This document shows, in pieces, positions 61,193 through 64,000 of a DNA stretch of 64,000 bases; within the stretch, counting starts at the first letter, position 1, and every line of letters begins with the position of its first letter. Under the pieces are notes generated by a model. It was not told where the DNA came from. It was given only the letters and a program-made list of their open reading frames with translations, and made no database searches. Source of the DNA: Owenia fusiformis (Eukaryota; Annelida; Polychaeta; Sabellida; Oweniidae); contig CAIIXF020000001.1 of the NCBI GenBank assembly GCA_903813345.2, positions 6,017,098-6,081,097 of the forward strand, given 5' to 3'. The position numbers and the translations under genes were made by a program.

Positions 61193-62192
61193 AATAACAT
61201 ATTTACATTTCCTTCGGGCAAGGACGTCTATCTTGAGATAGACATCCTTGCTTCAGGCTTTGAAACTATTCTGAACTGAGAAATCAGATGGCCAGCCCGT
61301 GTGAGAAATCGAAGGATCAATCCTGATAACATCTTTATCGTGAATTTGTACACAAGATTTCAGCCTTTATACCAAATGGTCCCACTTTAAAAGACCAGCC
61401 AGAGTTTTATGAATGAATGGACCTAGTCCCACTCTCGTCAAGACCACAATCCGATTTCAACAAATCCCTGTGTGCTCTGTATCAAACCCATGTGTAAAAG
61501 TATTACAATCAACATTTTGTTTTCTCTCAAACAGATCAAAATAAGGAAATTTACACTTTTAGAAGCTCTTTCGTTTAATTTTGCTGACTCAATCATCTTG
61601 ATGATTCACATTGGAAAAACATGACAATGAAAATGAAATTGAAATTTTTTGACATTTTCACATGTTCAATCGGTGACTTCAAATCTGAATTTCAACAATA
61701 ATTGAGGATGAATTTACACAAAAAGTAGTTAAAACCAATGATATTTAAACCTTTTATAATATCAATCAAATTGGAAAATGATGTGATACAAATTATGGGT
61801 GTAAACATCGGAAATATACGTACCAGACTTTCTTTGTCTTCTGCTCTGTCTTTCGATTCTAAATTATCCTACACTGTACGAAATGTTTCTTGTTGAAACG
61901 CATATCATTTTCAATTCAAACTTTGAATACAATAATTTTCAAATCTTTCCTTTCTAGAATTTAGATTTGATTCAATAAATGATATAGATACCTGAAATTA
62001 TATTTTAAGTAATTTTAGATATTGTAAGTTTTATATAAGAAGGGAAACATAAAGCATATTTTTACACAGAATGATCGGTGAATCTAGACTGGGCGAGTCA
62101 TGGATAGGTGGCACCACAAGTCTTAGCATTCCTAAACAAATCCTCGAAATGCTAAATTTCATATTTTAAAACAGAAATAACTACAAGTCAAG

Positions 62193-64000
62193 ATGAATTT
62201 GAAACATTTGAAGACACTGCTGCCACCCCAGGTATGTAGTCCACATTTAGAACTATACTTGTTGACTCTGAACTCCTGAGATAATTGTCAAATGGATGAT
62301 GAAAACTCTGAACATCCAGTTCATTTTTCATCATTCAATTTTCTTATAATTTTTGAATTTGTCTTTTGAAATTAAAATTTTTTCAAACTCAGGTTTGTTT
62401 GTATGAAGTTCTTCCACGAAGTGGGCAGAGCTCTCCGTACATAAGATCGGGTGAAACTTGTTCAAGTGGCCTTACCCCGGGGGTGCACTGTGTATAAACA
62501 TTGACTGGGATCCTAGGCGCATAGGGTAGATCTACCTTTTGACAATCGGTATGGCAATGGACCCAAATTTTAGGATCTGGTATGAAAATGCCCTCCAAAA
62601 TTATGTGGTGTGGCTTTCGTCTCGTAGCTGCACATATCCTAATTTAAGGTTGTTTTGGATCATTTTCCTCAAAGATCTGCCTTCTGCTTGGGGCCTTCAG
62701 TTTGAATTTAACTTTTCTTACATGTGTGGTTTGGCATCTCTAATTGAAAGCCCGTGTCCTATATTTGGACATTTGGTATGGCATTGGTCCTATATTTGGA
62801 CATTTGGTATGGCAATGGTCTTATATTTGGATATTTGTTATGGTTTTTGAGCATTAGTCTATTTTGGTTGGTATGGGAACACGTCATAGAAATTTGACAG
62901 ATTGGTATGGGAATATATTGATATCTGAGGGTTCAGCCTAGGAACCCCGCTGAATTTTGAATAAACACATAATGTGGGGTTGAATATTCAAATCACCCCA
63001 TAATTACTTGTGTATTGAAATATTATGGTGTTGAAAATAAGCTGAATTATTGGTATAATTATGTAATGACCTTCGATAGCAAGTCGCTACTACAGTCTCA
63101 GCTGTAGTGGCTAGCCCTTATGGCTCAGGGGTAGAGCGTCTGACTCGAGAGCGGGAGGTCCTGGGTTCGATTCCCGTACGGGGCATTGAATTTAGCACAT
63201 TCTCTTTCGAGTCTAGTATCTGGCTCGTTACACCACAGCTCCCCGACGAGCGTGCCCAAGGGTCGTTACAATTAGATAAAATTCAGCTTTCTGTCAGCTA
63301 CTGATAACGACTCACACTTTTTGTCTTCAACCAGTCATGAAAAGATTCTGAAAAAGGACACATCGTCAATGTTATGTTTTGAATGGTGTCAATTTAAATT
63401 GAAAGTATAGATATAAATTGTTTTAGAAAACACATGAGACACTGTCTTTTTCTCCTTGGTACCATATCTTTGGAATGCAATGAAATATATCTATCCAAAC
63501 CTCTTTGGAAAAAATGACATCTTCACAACTCATTTAGGTCTCACAATATTATAAAAACAACGTTTGGATAGATATTTTATTTCAATCTCAAGAATTGGTA
63601 GAAAAGAACAAAATACAATTGTCTATAAATCTATAAAACAAAAACTGTTTATTAAAACAAATATATAAAATATATATAAATAATTTTCATATTAAATTAT
63701 TTTCACCCGGTGACCATTAGTTGTAATTGACAATTTTCATTCTATCATGAATCATCAAATTTTATAACCAAATCAAAAAAGTTATAACAGGATGGGATAA
63801 TAATTTGTCTAATCAAGATGTGAGATTCAGGAAGGGAGAGTATATTATAATATCTTGAACCTTTTCCATTTACTTCAGGAGGGGGCAGCTAAGATTATGG
63901 CAGCAGTATTCTCACCAAATAACCAGAAACTGGCAATATGTACATCAGACAGAGTTATTGTTTTATTTGATGAAAATGGTGAGAAGAGAGACAAGTTTTC
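62193..64000 (+). CDS. IFT172: Intraflagellar transport protein 172, first two coding exons, partial
   Basis: Exon 1 coding part 62193-62231: ATG then MNLKHLKTLLPPQ and CAG|GTATGT. Exon 2 starts at 63879 after TTACTTCAG and runs off the right edge, encoding EGAAKIMAAVFSPNNQKLAI, then TSDRVIVLFDENGEKRDKF. This is the start of IFT172, the largest IFT-B subunit, whose N-terminal WD40 repeats begin here (the vertebrate protein has the same MxLKHL...LL.PQ.GAAK and DRVVLLYDE.GERRDKFS pattern). It works in cilium assembly and retrograde turnaround. Phase 0 at the junction. Intron 1 (1.65 kb) holds a SINE and a minisatellite. Confidence 0.95.
62755..62850 (+). repeat. Short minisatellite in IFT172 intron 1
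   Basis: About three copies of a 32-34 bp unit CCTATATTTGGACATTTGGT with ATGGCATTGGT following; it also overlaps wider GGTATGG-rich repeat sequence from 62545. Confidence 0.7.
63110..63310 (+). mobile_element. tRNA-derived SINE in IFT172 intron 1
   Basis: A tRNA-like head at about 63114-63185 has a good box A (TGGCTCAGGGG) and a perfect box B (GGTTCGATTCC). The acceptor stem pairs GCCC with GGGC but then mismatches, and the anticodon stem (TCTGA/GCGGG) does not close, so it is not a working tRNA. It is followed by about 120 bp of non-tRNA body. The right boundary is estimated. Confidence 0.75.

Larger units (their letters stand above)
44130..62192. other. 18-kb gene-poor region between the TASOR-like gene and IFT172
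   Basis: Apart from the candidate micro-exon at 53899-53922, no coding exon is supported; open frames rarely exceed 80 codons and none shows a domain. Elements occur at 58868-59128, 59566-59905 and 60631-61192. The region must hold the 5' end of the TASOR-like gene and the IFT172 promoter, which would be divergent. A short stretch at 54001-54060 (minus) ending AAG|GTAGGA could be a 5'UTR exon but is unproven. Confidence 0.5.

Noticed and set aside
63114-63185. Functional tRNA gene (anticodon CGA)
   Set aside because: The anticodon stem and part of the acceptor stem do not pair; pol III boxes plus a downstream body indicate a SINE.

Overview
This window is nuclear DNA of a metazoan: AT-rich, full of introns (GT..AG junctions, introns from about 0.3 to several kb) and crowded with transposon debris. 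Four protein-coding genes can be read by exon-by-exon translation with consistent splice phases. The gene set (USP5, an NWD/TEP1-type NACHT protein, a TASOR-like protein, IFT172), a DIRS/Ngaro-type tyrosine-recombinase retrotransposon and many foldback elements suggest a marine invertebrate, perhaps a non-vertebrate deuterostome such as a hemichordate, echinoderm or lancelet. The phylum is an inference and is not shown by the sequence.

Layout. (1) 2923-10746, plus strand: the last eight exons of the deubiquitinase USP5/USP13; the zinc-finger and catalytic-Cys part lies left of the window. A 103-bp unit repeated ten times (7935-8965) starts inside the first UBA exon and copies its 5' splice site. 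(2) 13507-24982, minus strand: a complete seven-exon gene for a 970-aa STAND NTPase with a DUF4062-like N-terminus and a NACHT domain, stopping before the place where NWD/TEP1 relatives carry WD40 repeats. Its introns hold SINE, Ty3/Gypsy and other repeat remnants. (3) 24985-39178: mobile-element territory with a hairpin MITE (26512-27038), a LINE 3' remnant (28580-29075), a roughly 520-bp palindrome whose two arms each carry the same 31-nt exon-like start (29105-29622), and a DIRS/Ngaro-type element (31573-34843) with identical 169-bp direct repeats and a decapitated recombinase. (4) 39179-44115, with a candidate first coding exon at 53899-53922, minus strand: a 661-aa TASOR-like protein (DUF3715/pseudo-PARP fold) with a Pro/Gly/Gln-rich tail. 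A 92-bp unit repeated about seven times (40794-41485) copies one of its 3' splice sites. (5) 44130-62192: about 18 kb with almost no coding signal, holding more hairpin elements. (6) 62193 to the right edge, plus strand: the first two coding exons of the intraflagellar transport gene IFT172, with a tRNA-derived SINE in intron 1.

The four genes do not form a known pathway; this is ordinary animal gene neighbourhood. The most unusual structural theme is that two unrelated genes each carry a tandem array whose unit straddles an exon-intron boundary, so each gene presents many near-identical copies of one splice site. The second theme is a set of long hairpin elements, three of which carry ATGGCGG (YY1-like) motifs. 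No CRISPR array, prokaryotic operon or intact viral genome is present.
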